From NCBI GenBank assembly GCA_905236845.1, contig CAJOQM010000069.1:1-50738 (forward strand): a stretch of DNA of 50,738 bases, written 5' to 3'. The DNA is from an uncultured Lachnospiraceae bacterium (GTDB lineage Bacteria; Bacillota; Clostridia; Lachnospirales; Lachnospiraceae). The translations under genes and the position numbers were made by a program. Shown piece by piece: positions 16,116-24,385 of this stretch. Each line of letters starts with the position of its first letter. The first letter of the stretch is position 1. The notes under the pieces were generated by a model that made no database searches, was not told the origin of the DNA, and saw nothing but the letters and a program-made list of their open reading frames with translations.

Positions 16116-17597
16116 TCACATACCTTCTTCCCTTATTATATCAGCTACAAGCTCCCTTTCGTCCATATGGTGCTTGACGCCGCAGATTTCCTGATAATCC
16201 TCGTGTCCCTTTCCCGCAAGGATAATAACATCCCCGTCGAGGGCTTCCTTCATGGCATAACGGATGGCTTCTTTCCTGTCGGGAATCTTTATATAAAGGC
16301 CGTTTGTCTTCTTCATGCCGGTCTCTATATCGTTAATAATATCCATAGGATCTTCGTTCCTTGGATTATCGGAGGTAATAATGGTAAAATCCGCCATATT
16401 CCCGGCGATCTCTCCCATCTCGAACCTCCTGGTCTTTGACCTGTTCCCGCCGCATCCGAAAAGGACTACAAGACGTTTTATATCATAATGCCGAAGGGAT
16501 GTTATAAGGCTCTTTAAGCTCATGGCGTTATGGGCATAGTCTATCATCAAAGAATAATTCCCCGGCACATCCAAAGGCTCTATTCTTCCCTTTACCTTTG
16601 CGGACAAAAGGGCTGAAAGAATATCATCATCCGATACATTAAACCTGTCGCATACCGCTATGGCGCAAAGGGAATTGTACACCGTAAAGTCTCCGGGGAT
16701 GGATACCCGCGCCGTAATATTTCTCCTGCCTTCCACATTGTATTTAACACCCAGTACTCCTGCATCATTTGTATACGAAACATCGCAGGCTCTGTAATCC
16801 GCCTTTTCTGAAAATCCGTAAGTAAGAACATCACATGTATGATCTTTTAAGACTCTTTCCCAAAGAGGATCATCCGTATTTACAAGGCCCAGACGGCATT
16901 GCTTAAAAAGCAGGCTCTTGCAGTAAACATAGTCGTCAAAGGATGAATGTTCATTTGGACCTATATGGTCTTCTTCGAGATTGGTAAATATACCGATATC
17001 AAAGATAAAGCCTTCCGTGCGCTTTAGCATAAGACCCTGGGAGGACACCTCCATAACAACGGCCTTAAGTCCCTCATCCCTCATCATGGCAAAATATTCC
17101 TGTATAACGTATGATTCGGGAGTCGTGTTCAGGGCGGGAATCCTTTTATCGCCGATTATGGCTTCTATAGTACCTATAAGACCCGTGGGAATCCCGGCGT
17201 TTTCGAGGATAGACTTAATCATATAGGTCGTTGTGGTCTTTCCCTTGGTTCCGGTGATTCCTATTACCTTAAGGCTTGATGCGGGGTGGTCAAACCAGGC
17301 AGCGGACAAAAGAGCAAGCGCAAGCCTTGTATCGGGAGTTTTGTAAATAATGGGGGTGCCGCCCGGTATGTCGCCCGGCGTTATGTCAACCTCATGCTCG
17401 ACTACAATAGCGCAAGCCCCTTTTTCAAAAGCTTCCTTTGCCGCATCATGCCCGTCAAAATTCGCTCCCTTTATGCATACAAAAATGCATCCGGGCTCAA
17501 TTTTTCTTGAGTCATATACCAAAGAGGTGATATCCGGATTCCCCTCACCGAATATCACTTCTCCTTCAAGTTCTTTGGTTAATTTGTCAAAAAGCAT
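16116..17597 (-). CDS. murE: UDP-MurNAc-tripeptide synthetase MurE (meso-diaminopimelate type)
   Basis: ATP-dependent ligase adding the third stem-peptide residue to UDP-MurNAc-L-Ala-D-Glu. Seen: the substrate-binding N-domain with DSRKIEPGCIFV, the Walker loop GTKGKTTT (about 116-123), NTTPES, and the DNPRNEDP motif near residue 410. DNPR is the known signature of meso-DAP-adding enzymes, so the wall is inferred to be DAP-type. An in-frame TTG at 17618 would add 7 residues inside the upstream gene; the ATG at 17597, just after the upstream stop codon, is preferred. MurE here is outside the dcw cluster and heads a group with priA, def and fmt. Confidence 0.96.
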   Translation of the reverse strand: MLFDKLTKELEGEVIFGEGNPDITSLVYDSRKIEPGCIFVCIKGANFDGHDAAKEAFEKGACAIVVEHEVDITPGDIPGGTPIIYKTPDTRLALALLSAAWFDHPASSLKVIGITGTKGKTTTTYMIKSILENAGIPTGLIGTIEAIIGDKRIPALNTTPESYVIQEYFAMMRDEGLKAVVMEVSSQGLMLKRTEGFIFDIGIFTNLEEDHIGPNEHSSFDDYVYCKSLLFKQCRLGLVNTDDPLWERVLKDHTCDVLTYGFSEKADYRACDVSYTNDAGVLGVKYNVEGRRNITARVSIPGDFTVYNSLCAIAVCDRFNVSDDDILSALLSAKVKGRIEPLDVPGNYSLMIDYAHNAMSLKSLITSLRHYDIKRLVVLFGCGGNRSKTRRFEMGEIAGNMADFTIITSDNPRNEDPMDIINDIETGMKKTNGLYIKIPDRKEAIRYAMKEALDGDVIILAGKGHEDYQEICGVKHHMDERELVADIIREEGM

Positions 17598-17598
17598 T

Positions 17599-17829
17599 CT
17601 AATACCCCGATTCTTCAAGAATATCTACTGCTTCGGAGAGCTTTTCAAGAACCTCTTCAAGGCTGTCAATAAGCTGTCCGGCCTCTTCGCCTTTTTCCGT
17701 ATCCCGGGCGTCATCATCCAGATCATCATAGAAATCCTCTTCCTCTTCCTTGATGTCCGTAATAATCTCCGCAATATCCCGGATTTCTTCAACCAGTTCC
17801 TGCAGTTTTTCTTCTTTTTGACTGTTCAT
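17599..17829 (-). CDS. Small acidic coiled-coil protein of unknown function
   Basis: I do not recognise this 76-residue protein. Glu and Asp make up roughly 40 percent of it, there is no Cys, His or Trp, and heptad-like Leu/Ile spacing in both halves (about 5-28 and 45-70) suggests two helices joined by an acidic turn (about 29-42). No signal peptide or membrane segment is seen. It is probably real: it lies between thrS and murE on the same strand, and the ATG at 17829 is preceded by AAAGGAG at short spacing. An ATG at 17853 would add eight basic residues but would place that Shine-Dalgarno sequence inside the gene. The stop codon is one base before the murE start. Confidence 0.6.
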   Translation of the reverse strand: MNSQKEEKLQELVEEIRDIAEIITDIKEEEEDFYDDLDDDARDTEKGEEAGQLIDSLEEVLEKLSEAVDILEESGY

Positions 17830-17892
17830 GGCTCTCCTTTCCCGGCGTTTCATGCGATAGGCGCCCGCCTGTCCGCATTAATATAAACCCGT

Positions 17893-19689
17893 TTAATCAG
17901 CATTCTCCCGGAATTCCGATAGCTCCATGCATCTTTCTTTATCCTGCTTTAATACAGCTTCTGTAAATTCATCCACTGTCATGGTCGTGCTCTTGTTCGT
18001 ATCTCTGTGGCGCACCGTAACGGTATTGTCATTTGCTTCATTCTGACCCAATACCAGCATATAAGGAATGCGCTGCTCCTGCTGTGCCTCACGGATCTTG
18101 TAGCCTATCTTTTCGTCCCGCTCATCTATTGCCACACGTATGCCCGCATCAAAAAGCTTATCGTATACGCTTCTTGCATATTCATTGCTCTTGTCGGATA
18201 CGGGAAGTATCTTTGCCTGTATGGGAGCTATCCACACAGGGAATTTGCCTGCAAAATGCTCTATAAGGATTCCAAGGAACCTCTCAACGGAGCCGAAAAG
18301 CACCCTGTGAAGCATGACAGGGGTATGCTCCGAGCCGTCCTCTCCCACATAAGAAATCTCAAAATTCTGGGGCATCTGGAAATCCAGCTGCACGGTACCG
18401 CACTGCCATGTACGGCCGATGCAGTCCTTAAGATGGAAATCTATCTTCGGACCGTAGAATGCGCCGTCCCCTTCGTTAATGATATAATCAATCCCCATAT
18501 TTGAAAGGGCGTTGGAAAGACCGCTCGTCGCCTTTTCCCAGTCCTCATCGCTTCCCATATGGTCTTCGGGCATGGTAGAAAGCTCAACGAAATATTCAAA
18601 GCCAAACTTCGTATATACTTCATCTATAAGACCTACGATACGCTTTATCTCATCCTCAATCTGATCCATGGTAACAAAGATATGGGCATCATCCTGATGG
18701 AAGCACCGTACCCTCATAAGACCGTGAAGCTGGCCGGATTTCTCATATCTGTGCACATGGCCAAACTCCGCCATACGCAAAGGAAGCTCCCTGTAGGAAC
18801 GGGGTCTGTCGGAATATACAAGCACGGCACCCGGGCAGTTCATGGGCTTTACGCACAGGGTCTCACCATCTATCTCGGAGGTGTACATATTGTCCTTATA
18901 GTGATCCCAATGACCGCTCTTTAACCACAAAGACTGATCCATCATAATGGGGGTCTCTATTATCTGATATCCCTCTCTTCTGTGGAGCTCCTTCCAGTAT
19001 TTCATAAGGCTGTCTCTTATGGTCATACCGTTAGGCAGCATAAAGGGGAAGCCTGCCGCCACATCCTTAAATGTAAATATATCCATCTGGCGGCCGATTT
19101 TTCTGTGATCGCGTTTAAGAGCTTCTTCCTGCTGCTTTTCAAATTCGGCAAGCTCGTCTTTGGTAGCAAATGCCGTGCCGTTAAGCCTTGTAAGCATCTT
19201 GTTGTTCTGGTCTGCGCGCCAGTATGCGCCCGAAAGCGCCGTGAGCTTAAATGCCTTAAGAGCCTTTGTATATGTAATATGCGGGCCTGTACACATGTCA
19301 ATATATTCTCCCTGCTGGAAGAAAGTTATGCGGGTGCCCTCGGGGAAATCTCCTATATGCTCTACCTTGTAGGTCTCGCCCCGGTCCTCCATAAGCTTTA
19401 TGGCTTCTGCCCTGGGGAGTTCAAATGTCTTAAAGGGGAGATTCTCCTTTACTATCTTTCTCATTTCGTCCTCGATACGGGATACATCCTCATCCGTAAT
19501 CTTTGCATCCCCGGGATCTATGTCATAATAAAAGCCCTTCTCTGTAGCAGGTCCGAATGCAAACTGTGCATCCGGATACAGGCGCTTTACGGCCTGCGCC
19601 ATGATATGTGCCGCAGAGTGCCTTATTACCTCAAGCTCTTCTTCCTTGGGGCATTCTATTACATTTCCGTCATTTTGCAGTATCTTCAT
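17893..19689 (-). CDS. thrS: Threonyl-tRNA synthetase lacking most of the TGS domain
   Basis: Class II synthetase that charges tRNA-Thr. The N2 editing domain (HSAAHIMAQAVKRLYP from about residue 24, DMCTGPH near 145), the catalytic core with zinc ligands in CVKPMNCPG and later His residues, motif 2 (FHQDDAHIF) and the anticodon-binding C-terminus are all intact. The usual N-terminal TGS domain of about 60 residues is reduced to about 20, so the enzyme is 598 residues rather than about 640. The start MKILQNDG at 19689 is supported by AAGGAG nine bases upstream; the reading frame stays open to 19824, but that part crosses a structured leader and does not look like protein. Confidence 0.93.
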   Translation of the reverse strand: MKILQNDGNVIECPKEEELEVIRHSAAHIMAQAVKRLYPDAQFAFGPATEKGFYYDIDPGDAKITDEDVSRIEDEMRKIVKENLPFKTFELPRAEAIKLMEDRGETYKVEHIGDFPEGTRITFFQQGEYIDMCTGPHITYTKALKAFKLTALSGAYWRADQNNKMLTRLNGTAFATKDELAEFEKQQEEALKRDHRKIGRQMDIFTFKDVAAGFPFMLPNGMTIRDSLMKYWKELHRREGYQIIETPIMMDQSLWLKSGHWDHYKDNMYTSEIDGETLCVKPMNCPGAVLVYSDRPRSYRELPLRMAEFGHVHRYEKSGQLHGLMRVRCFHQDDAHIFVTMDQIEDEIKRIVGLIDEVYTKFGFEYFVELSTMPEDHMGSDEDWEKATSGLSNALSNMGIDYIINEGDGAFYGPKIDFHLKDCIGRTWQCGTVQLDFQMPQNFEISYVGEDGSEHTPVMLHRVLFGSVERFLGILIEHFAGKFPVWIAPIQAKILPVSDKSNEYARSVYDKLFDAGIRVAIDERDEKIGYKIREAQQEQRIPYMLVLGQNEANDNTVTVRHRDTNKSTTMTVDEFTEAVLKQDKERCMELSEFRENAD

Positions 19690-19722
19690 CTGGATAATAC
19701 TCCTTTTTTTAGTCTGTGCCTG

Positions 19723-19772
19723 GGAAATATATGCCCGCATATCCGCAAACCGGACTTGTGCGCATATATTCC
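19723..19772 (-). other. Candidate structured RNA leader upstream of thrS
   Basis: On the minus strand an 11-bp arm GGAATATATGC pairs with GCATATATTTCC (one bulged base), enclosing a smaller hairpin GTCCG/CGGAT with a GTTTG loop. It ends about 20 nt before the thrS Shine-Dalgarno sequence. No run of T residues follows, so it is not a simple terminator. No T-box sequence was found. It may be a leader element or an RNA-stability structure; the pairing was done by eye. Confidence 0.45.
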
Positions 19773-19785
19773 TCAAGACTTTTAT

Positions 19786-19839
19786 AAAAAAAATGTCCCG
19801 TCCGACCTGCAAGCAAGCTCGCATTCCGCACGAGACATT
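19786..19839 (-). terminator. Long hairpin terminator between hup and thrS
   Basis: On the minus strand AATGTCTCGT pairs with ACGGGACATT (one G-U pair), followed by seven or more T residues. Inside is a second hairpin, TGCGAG/CTTGCA, separated from the outer stem by a symmetric six-base internal loop. It starts about 23 nt after the hup stop. It most simply ends the hup transcript, but as it lies in the thrS leader it could also attenuate readthrough into thrS. Confidence 0.8.
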
Positions 19840-19862
19840 ATTAAATCAACGCTATGTCTGAA

Positions 19863-20147
19863 TTATTTCTTCTTCTTGTTAACAGCGTCCTTCAGAGCCT
19901 TGCCTGCCTTGAACTTCGGTGCATTGGATGCAGCGATCTTCATGGTAGCGCCGGTCTGGGGATTCCTACCCTCGCGAGCAGCTCTCTTGGTAACTTCGAA
20001 TGTACCGAAGCCTACGAGCTGGATCTTCTCGCCCTTCTTAAGTTCCTCAGCTACTACGTCTGTGAAAGCCTGAAGGCATGCGCCTGCGTCCTTCTTTGAT
20101 ACACCGGCCTTGTCAGCCATTGCTGCAACTAACTCAGTCTTGTTCAT
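19863..20147 (-). CDS. hup: DNA-binding protein HU
   Basis: Small histone-like dimer that bends and compacts DNA. The start MNKTELVAAMADKAG, the FGTFEV segment, the DNA-clasping arm with RAAREGRNPQTGATMKI and the basic lysine-rich tail are all typical. Length 94 residues (about 90 is usual). The ATG has a strong AGGAGG eight bases upstream, and a near-consensus promoter lies about 95 bp upstream, consistent with high expression. It is separated from thrS by a terminator-like hairpin. Confidence 0.97.
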   Translation of the reverse strand: MNKTELVAAMADKAGVSKKDAGACLQAFTDVVAEELKKGEKIQLVGFGTFEVTKRAAREGRNPQTGATMKIAASNAPKFKAGKALKDAVNKKKK

Positions 20148-20240
20148 CTACTTTTCCTCCTGATTTAAAAATTATTATCATCTGCCTTATTGGCAGCGAT
20201 GAACCTTATTCATGGGTCTTTTTTAAAAACCACAAACATA

Positions 20241-20269
20241 CTTATACTATTCTTTTGCCCGATTGTCAA
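20241..20269 (-). promoter_or_regulatory. Strong sigma-A-type promoter of hup
   Basis: On the minus strand TTGACA (20264-20269) is followed by a 17-bp spacer and TATAAG (20241-20246). The predicted leader is about 90 nt and ends in AGGAGGAAAAGTAG before the ATG. No convincing terminator is seen between the upstream lipoprotein stop (20320) and this promoter. Confidence 0.85.
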
Positions 20270-20319
20270 GAAATATAGGCATTTTATTACAAATTTTTTT
20301 AGAAATTGTTAAATTTATT

Positions 20320-21609
20320 TCAATCGCTTCCCGTAATAAGGCTTATGACCGTATCCGTGATTCCGCTCGTATCCGTCCCCAAAACATCATCAACCAGCGA
20401 GCTTAAGGAGCTTGATGAGCTGTCGTCGTCATCGTCGGAATTAAACAGAGAATTATAATTTGCAAGGGACGATGTTGTGCCTGATGATGATGACGAGGAC
20501 GAAGTATCGGAATCATCAACATCCGCCGAATCCGAGGAGCTTGTGGCTGCGTCTTCCTGCGCCATGCTTGCCACATCCAGGGCTATTACTGCCTTTTCCG
20601 AGTTTACCATAAGGACTCTTGTAACGGTATCATATCCGGGCGCTGTCATCTGCAATACATAAGTACCATATTTAAGCTGCTGGACCTGTCCCGTATCCGT
20701 AGGTGTCCCGTTTATCTTAAGCTGGGTATCCTCCGGCGTCAGGCTAAACGTTACTTCGCAATATTTGTCTGTTCCCGCAGCATCAAGAGAAGAAAGATCT
20801 ACCACAGTTTCCTGCCCCGTCGCCACGTCTATACGGGCAGATCCCCCTTTTCCGGAATTTGCGGCATAGATTACATAACTTCCTTCACGGACACTTAAGG
20901 TAAGCCCCTCCGAGACCTTTGCACTGAGGGCATTGCCTATAACTACATAGCCCCCCTCATAATCCTGTGTCCCGGTAAAAGAAACCAATCCGTGTCCTGT
21001 CTCCACAACTATTGCATAAATCACCCTGTCATATCCCCTAAGGGAGATCACATCGGAGGCATCTATCTCCGAGAGTTCTATTTCCTGATCCTGGGCAAAT
21101 ACCATACAGCTGTCGGCAAGGCGGTATTTTGAGCTTCCTATGGTTACATAACGCAGCGAAGGTTCATCTGCGTTTATGTCGTATTTTGAAATATCCGTCA
21201 TTTCAAAACAATCTGCATCCCGCATAACGCTGATAAGTGAAGCCGTCCCCGATGATACCGCTATCTTTACCGCATCCCCGGGAGCAAACTTTGTCTTCGT
21301 TGATACATTCCCGTAGGAATCATAAAACACAGTCCCGGAATTAAAGCTATATGACTGCATACGCATAAGGTCGGTGTTAAAAAAGCGCATAGTAGAGCCT
21401 TCCTCGTCTATGGCCATAAGTATATACTGCCCCGAGGGCTCCTTATCTCCGCTCTCATCACCGCTATTCCAAAGATCTCCGCTTATCTTTGCGCTGCTGT
21501 TATCACCGCCGCTTCCGCAGGCGCTTAATGCAAAAGTGCAGGAGGCAAGGCTTAAAACAAGGCAAAGCATCAAAAGAAGGCTTTTGAGGTTTTTGTTTAC
21601 ATAATCCAT
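20320..21609 (-). CDS. PEGA-domain lipoprotein, possible independent product from an internal start
   Basis: An ATG at 21609, codon 433 of the cca frame, is preceded by AGGAAG at a 6-nt spacing, a good Shine-Dalgarno arrangement. From here the 429-residue product begins with a standard lipoprotein signal peptide: MDYVNKNLK, a hydrophobic core of about 13 residues, then LSAC with the lipidated Cys at residue 31. After lipidation it would be anchored outside the membrane. The mature part has a beta-rich region, a PEGA-like repeat seen around PEDTQLKINGTP and KYGTYVLQMTAPGYDT, and a low-complexity Ser/Asp tail. Lipoproteins of this layout are familiar from Lachnospiraceae; their role is unknown, perhaps wall or polysaccharide binding. 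Confidence 0.6.
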   Translation of the reverse strand: MDYVNKNLKSLLLMLCLVLSLASCTFALSACGSGGDNSSAKISGDLWNSGDESGDKEPSGQYILMAIDEEGSTMRFFNTDLMRMQSYSFNSGTVFYDSYGNVSTKTKFAPGDAVKIAVSSGTASLISVMRDADCFEMTDISKYDINADEPSLRYVTIGSSKYRLADSCMVFAQDQEIELSEIDASDVISLRGYDRVIYAIVVETGHGLVSFTGTQDYEGGYVVIGNALSAKVSEGLTLSVREGSYVIYAANSGKGGSARIDVATGQETVVDLSSLDAAGTDKYCEVTFSLTPEDTQLKINGTPTDTGQVQQLKYGTYVLQMTAPGYDTVTRVLMVNSEKAVIALDVASMAQEDAATSSSDSADVDDSDTSSSSSSSGTTSSLANYNSLFNSDDDDDSSSSSLSSLVDDVLGTDTSGITDTVISLITGSD

Positions 21610-22905
21610 CAATTTCTTCCTGTCATTATCCTTAGGATGTTCTATCACATGCTTCAACAATTTGTTAAGGATCTCTCCTATTTGCGGTCCCTGGGCAATA
21701 CCGCTGTTTTTAAGATCGCCCCCGCTTATAGCAAGATTCTTTATGCAAACGCACTGATGCTCCCGGATGATTTTCTCATATATATCCTCATATGCCTCCA
21801 GCTTGTGAAGCTTTCTTCTCTTGTCAAACTCACTCTGGGCATCGTAATCGGCACGCTTAATAAGGAAAAGCCCCGGAAAGGCTTCATATCCCGCCTTTGC
21901 GACAAGCTTCCTCATGGAAGTCTCATTCTCCGCCGGTCTTGCATCATGCCACCTTACGTAGTTTGTGACACGTTTTATGGTATCATTATCAAATTTAAGC
22001 CTGCGCAGTATCCTGCCGGACATTTTCGCCCCTTCTTCCTCATGTCCCTTGAAATGGTCGATACCCTTTTCGTCGGTGGTTCTTACCACAGGCTTTGCCA
22101 CATCATGAAGGAGCATCGCAAGACGGAGAATCCTGTCGTTTTTGATGCTGCATACGGCTTTTATGGTATGCTCTCCCACGGTATAGATATGATGGGGGTT
22201 GTTTTGGGGAGTATCCATCATAACATCAAATTCCGGCAAAAATACACGTGTAAGCCCCAGTTCATAAAGATCCCGGATTTTATCAGGATTATCCGATGTA
22301 AGTATCTTCATAAGCTCTTCCCGGATTCTTTCCGCACTGATCTTGGACAATTCATCCGAAAGCTCACCTATAGCCCTCCTGGTCTTGCCCTCTATGACAA
22401 AGCCCCTCTGGGCGCTGAAGCGCACTGCCCGCATCATCCTTAAGGGATCTTCCTTAAACCTTTCCACAGGGTCACCCACAGCGCGTATGATGCCTTCCTT
22501 CAGGTCTTCCCTACCGTTAAAAGGATCCTTTAAACCATCGGTATCATTATAAGCCATGGCATTTATGGTAAAATCCCTTCTCTTCAGGTCTTCTTCAAGA
22601 CTCGAAACAAAGGTCACGCTGTCGGGGTGCCTGGAATCGGAATATTTACCCTCCGTCCTGTATGTCGTGACCTCATAGGTTCCGCCATCGAGCAAAACAG
22701 TTACTGTACCGTGCTCTATCCCCGTATCAAATGTCTTCCGAAACAAAGACTTTACTTCCCCGGGCTTTGCGTTTGTGGTAATATCCCAGTCCGAAGGCTC
22801 TTTGCCAAGGATGCTGTCTCTAACGCATCCCCCTACGGCATAAGCCTCAAACCCCGCCTCCTTAAGGGTCTTTATGATGTTTTGCGTACCCTTTGGAATC
22901 TTCAT
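20320..22905 (-). CDS. cca: CCA-adding enzyme fused in frame to a PEGA-domain lipoprotein
   Basis: One uninterrupted 861-codon frame. Residues 1 to about 432 form a complete tRNA nucleotidyltransferase, which adds or repairs the CCA end of tRNAs: GGCVRDSILG with the DWDI metal-binding pair, RRDFTINAMAY, EDPLRMMRAVRFS, then an HD-type domain (HHIYTVGEHT, LLHDVAKP, HFKGHEEEG). The frame runs straight into a lipoprotein signal peptide at residue 433, with basic n-region, hydrophobic h-region and lipobox LSAC (Cys463; an earlier LASC is at Cys456), then an extracellular part with a PEGA-like repeat (about 690-765) and Ser/Asp-rich tail. This may be a true fusion, or two genes sharing a frame with internal initiation at 21609. 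It starts 5 nt after proS. Confidence 0.85.
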   Translation of the reverse strand: MKIPKGTQNIIKTLKEAGFEAYAVGGCVRDSILGKEPSDWDITTNAKPGEVKSLFRKTFDTGIEHGTVTVLLDGGTYEVTTYRTEGKYSDSRHPDSVTFVSSLEEDLKRRDFTINAMAYNDTDGLKDPFNGREDLKEGIIRAVGDPVERFKEDPLRMMRAVRFSAQRGFVIEGKTRRAIGELSDELSKISAERIREELMKILTSDNPDKIRDLYELGLTRVFLPEFDVMMDTPQNNPHHIYTVGEHTIKAVCSIKNDRILRLAMLLHDVAKPVVRTTDEKGIDHFKGHEEEGAKMSGRILRRLKFDNDTIKRVTNYVRWHDARPAENETSMRKLVAKAGYEAFPGLFLIKRADYDAQSEFDKRRKLHKLEAYEDIYEKIIREHQCVCIKNLAISGGDLKNSGIAQGPQIGEILNKLLKHVIEHPKDNDRKKLMDYVNKNLKSLLLMLCLVLSLASCTFALSACGSGGDNSSAKISGDLWNSGDESGDKEPSGQYILMAIDEEGSTMRFFNTDLMRMQSYSFNSGTVFYDSYGNVSTKTKFAPGDAVKIAVSSGTASLISVMRDADCFEMTDISKYDINADEPSLRYVTIGSSKYRLADSCMVFAQDQEIELSEIDASDVISLRGYDRVIYAIVVETGHGLVSFTGTQDYEGGYVVIGNALSAKVSEGLTLSVREGSYVIYAANSGKGGSARIDVATGQETVVDLSSLDAAGTDKYCEVTFSLTPEDTQLKINGTPTDTGQVQQLKYGTYVLQMTAPGYDTVTRVLMVNSEKAVIALDVASMAQEDAATSSSDSADVDDSDTSSSSSSSGTTSSLANYNSLFNSDDDDDSSSSSLSSLVDDVLGTDTSGITDTVISLITGSD

Positions 22906-22910
22906 GTCAA

Positions 22911-24344
22911 TTAATAAGCCTTACCCCAATAAACCAGTTTCTTTGCAGGTTTGCCGCAGCATACGCATACATCGGATATAGGCTCCTGCCCAAAGGGTAT
23001 GCATCTTGATGTAGCTGTGGTATCCTCTTTTATCTTGTCTTCGCATTCCTGATTTCCGCACCACATAGCCTTTATAAATCCGGGCTTTTCTTCTACATTG
23101 GCGCAGAAAGTATCGTAATCTTTTGCTTCGGAAATATGCGCATCAAGATACGCCTTTGCCTTGTCATAGAGGCTCTTTTGGATATCCTCAAGAAGCTCAG
23201 CCGCCTTTGCGGGCGCTTCATCCAATGATACGGGTATCTTCTCCCTGGTATCCCTGCGCACAAGCACGCATTTGCCTTCTTCAAGATCCCTTGGTCCAAG
23301 CTCTGCCCGAAGGGGGATTCCCCTCATTTCCTGCTCGGAATATTTCCATCCGGGTCTTTTATCCGAAAGGTCTGTCTTAACCCTGCAGGTTTCTCCCATA
23401 GAATCCGCAAGTGCCTTTGCGGCTTCAAGTATATTATCATCATTCCTTATGGGGATAACCATAACCTGTGTAGGCGCGATCTTCGGGGGAAGCACAAGCC
23501 CCGAATCATCTCCGTGTACCATAATAAGAGCTCCTATGGTCCTTGTGGAAAGCCCCCAGGATGTCTGATGAACATATTGAAGCTCATTATTTTTGTCCGT
23601 ATATTTAATATCGTATGCTCTTGCAAAGCCGTCGCCGAAATAATGGGATGTAGCGCTTTGCAAAGCCTTTCCGTCCTTCATCAAGGCCTCGATGGTGTAG
23701 GTGGATTCAGCTCCCGCAAATCTTTCCTTTTCCGTCTTCATCCCCCGTATAACCGGGATAGCAAGATCTTCTTCGAGAAATTCCGCATATACCTCATGCA
23801 TAAGCTCCGTACGCTCTATGGCCTCTTTGGCGGTTGCATGGGCGGTATGACCTTCCTGCCACAAAAACTCCCTGGATCTTAAGAAAGGACGGGTCGTCTT
23901 TTCCCAGCGGACTACAGAACACCACTGGTTATAAAGCCTCGGAAGATCCCGATAGCTTTGTATATCATTTGAATAAAAATCACAAAATACCGTTTCCGAA
24001 GTAGGGCGCACGCAGAACCTTTCTTCCAGAGGCTCCTCTCCTCCGTGGGTTATCCAGGCGACCTCCGGCGCAAAGCCTTCTACATGATCCTTTTCCTTTT
24101 GAAGAAGGCTCTCGGGGATTATAAGGGGCATATAAACATTTTCAACCCCGGTTTTCTTAAACCTCTTATCAAGCCTGTCCTTGATATTTTCCCAGATAGC
24201 AAATCCAAGGGGCTTAAAAATCATAAAGCCCTTTGCGCTTGAATATTCCATAAGCTCGGCTTTTTTTACCACATCGGTATACCACTTTGCAAAATCCTCT
24301 TCCATCGATGTAATCGCTTCTACAAGTTTCTTTTCCTTTGCCAT
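22911..24344 (-). CDS. proS: Prolyl-tRNA synthetase, archaeal/eukaryal-type (ProS type 3)
   Basis: Class II synthetase that charges tRNA-Pro. The 477-residue length, the absence of the long bacterial INS editing insertion, and a C-terminal extension with zinc-ligand Cys residues (MWCGNQECE and [18 protein letters not shown], ending in Tyr) identify the short archaeal-type form found in some Clostridia. Class II motifs are visible: [18 protein letters not shown], then [26 protein letters not shown]. It lies 41 nt downstream of the CobD-like gene and 5 nt upstream of cca, so it is probably cotranscribed with both. Confidence 0.96.
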   Translation of the reverse strand: MAKEKKLVEAITSMEEDFAKWYTDVVKKAELMEYSSAKGFMIFKPLGFAIWENIKDRLDKRFKKTGVENVYMPLIIPESLLQKEKDHVEGFAPEVAWITHGGEEPLEERFCVRPTSETVFCDFYSNDIQSYRDLPRLYNQWCSVVRWEKTTRPFLRSREFLWQEGHTAHATAKEAIERTELMHEVYAEFLEEDLAIPVIRGMKTEKERFAGAESTYTIEALMKDGKALQSATSHYFGDGFARAYDIKYTDKNNELQYVHQTSWGLSTRTIGALIMVHGDDSGLVLPPKIAPTQVMVIPIRNDDNILEAAKALADSMGETCRVKTDLSDKRPGWKYSEQEMRGIPLRAELGPRDLEEGKCVLVRRDTREKIPVSLDEAPAKAAELLEDIQKSLYDKAKAYLDAHISEAKDYDTFCANVEEKPGFIKAMWCGNQECEDKIKEDTTATSRCIPFGQEPISDVCVCCGKPAKKLVYWGKAY

Positions 24345-24385
24345 TTATATTTACCTCTCTTAAAAATAATTTACAGTCATATATC

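Noticed and set aside
19690..19824. N-terminal extension of 45 residues on ThrRS
   Set aside because: It crosses the leader hairpin, is not TGS-like, and a good Shine-Dalgarno sequence precedes the ATG at 19689.
19690..19862. Possible T-box riboswitch upstream of thrS
   Set aside because: No T-box core sequence or specifier stem was found; the gap is short and taken up by a terminator and one bulged hairpin.
18982..20073. A 363-codon open frame on the plus strand opposite thrS and hup
   Set aside because: It runs across two real genes and a terminator on the other strand, and its composition is that of a shadow frame.
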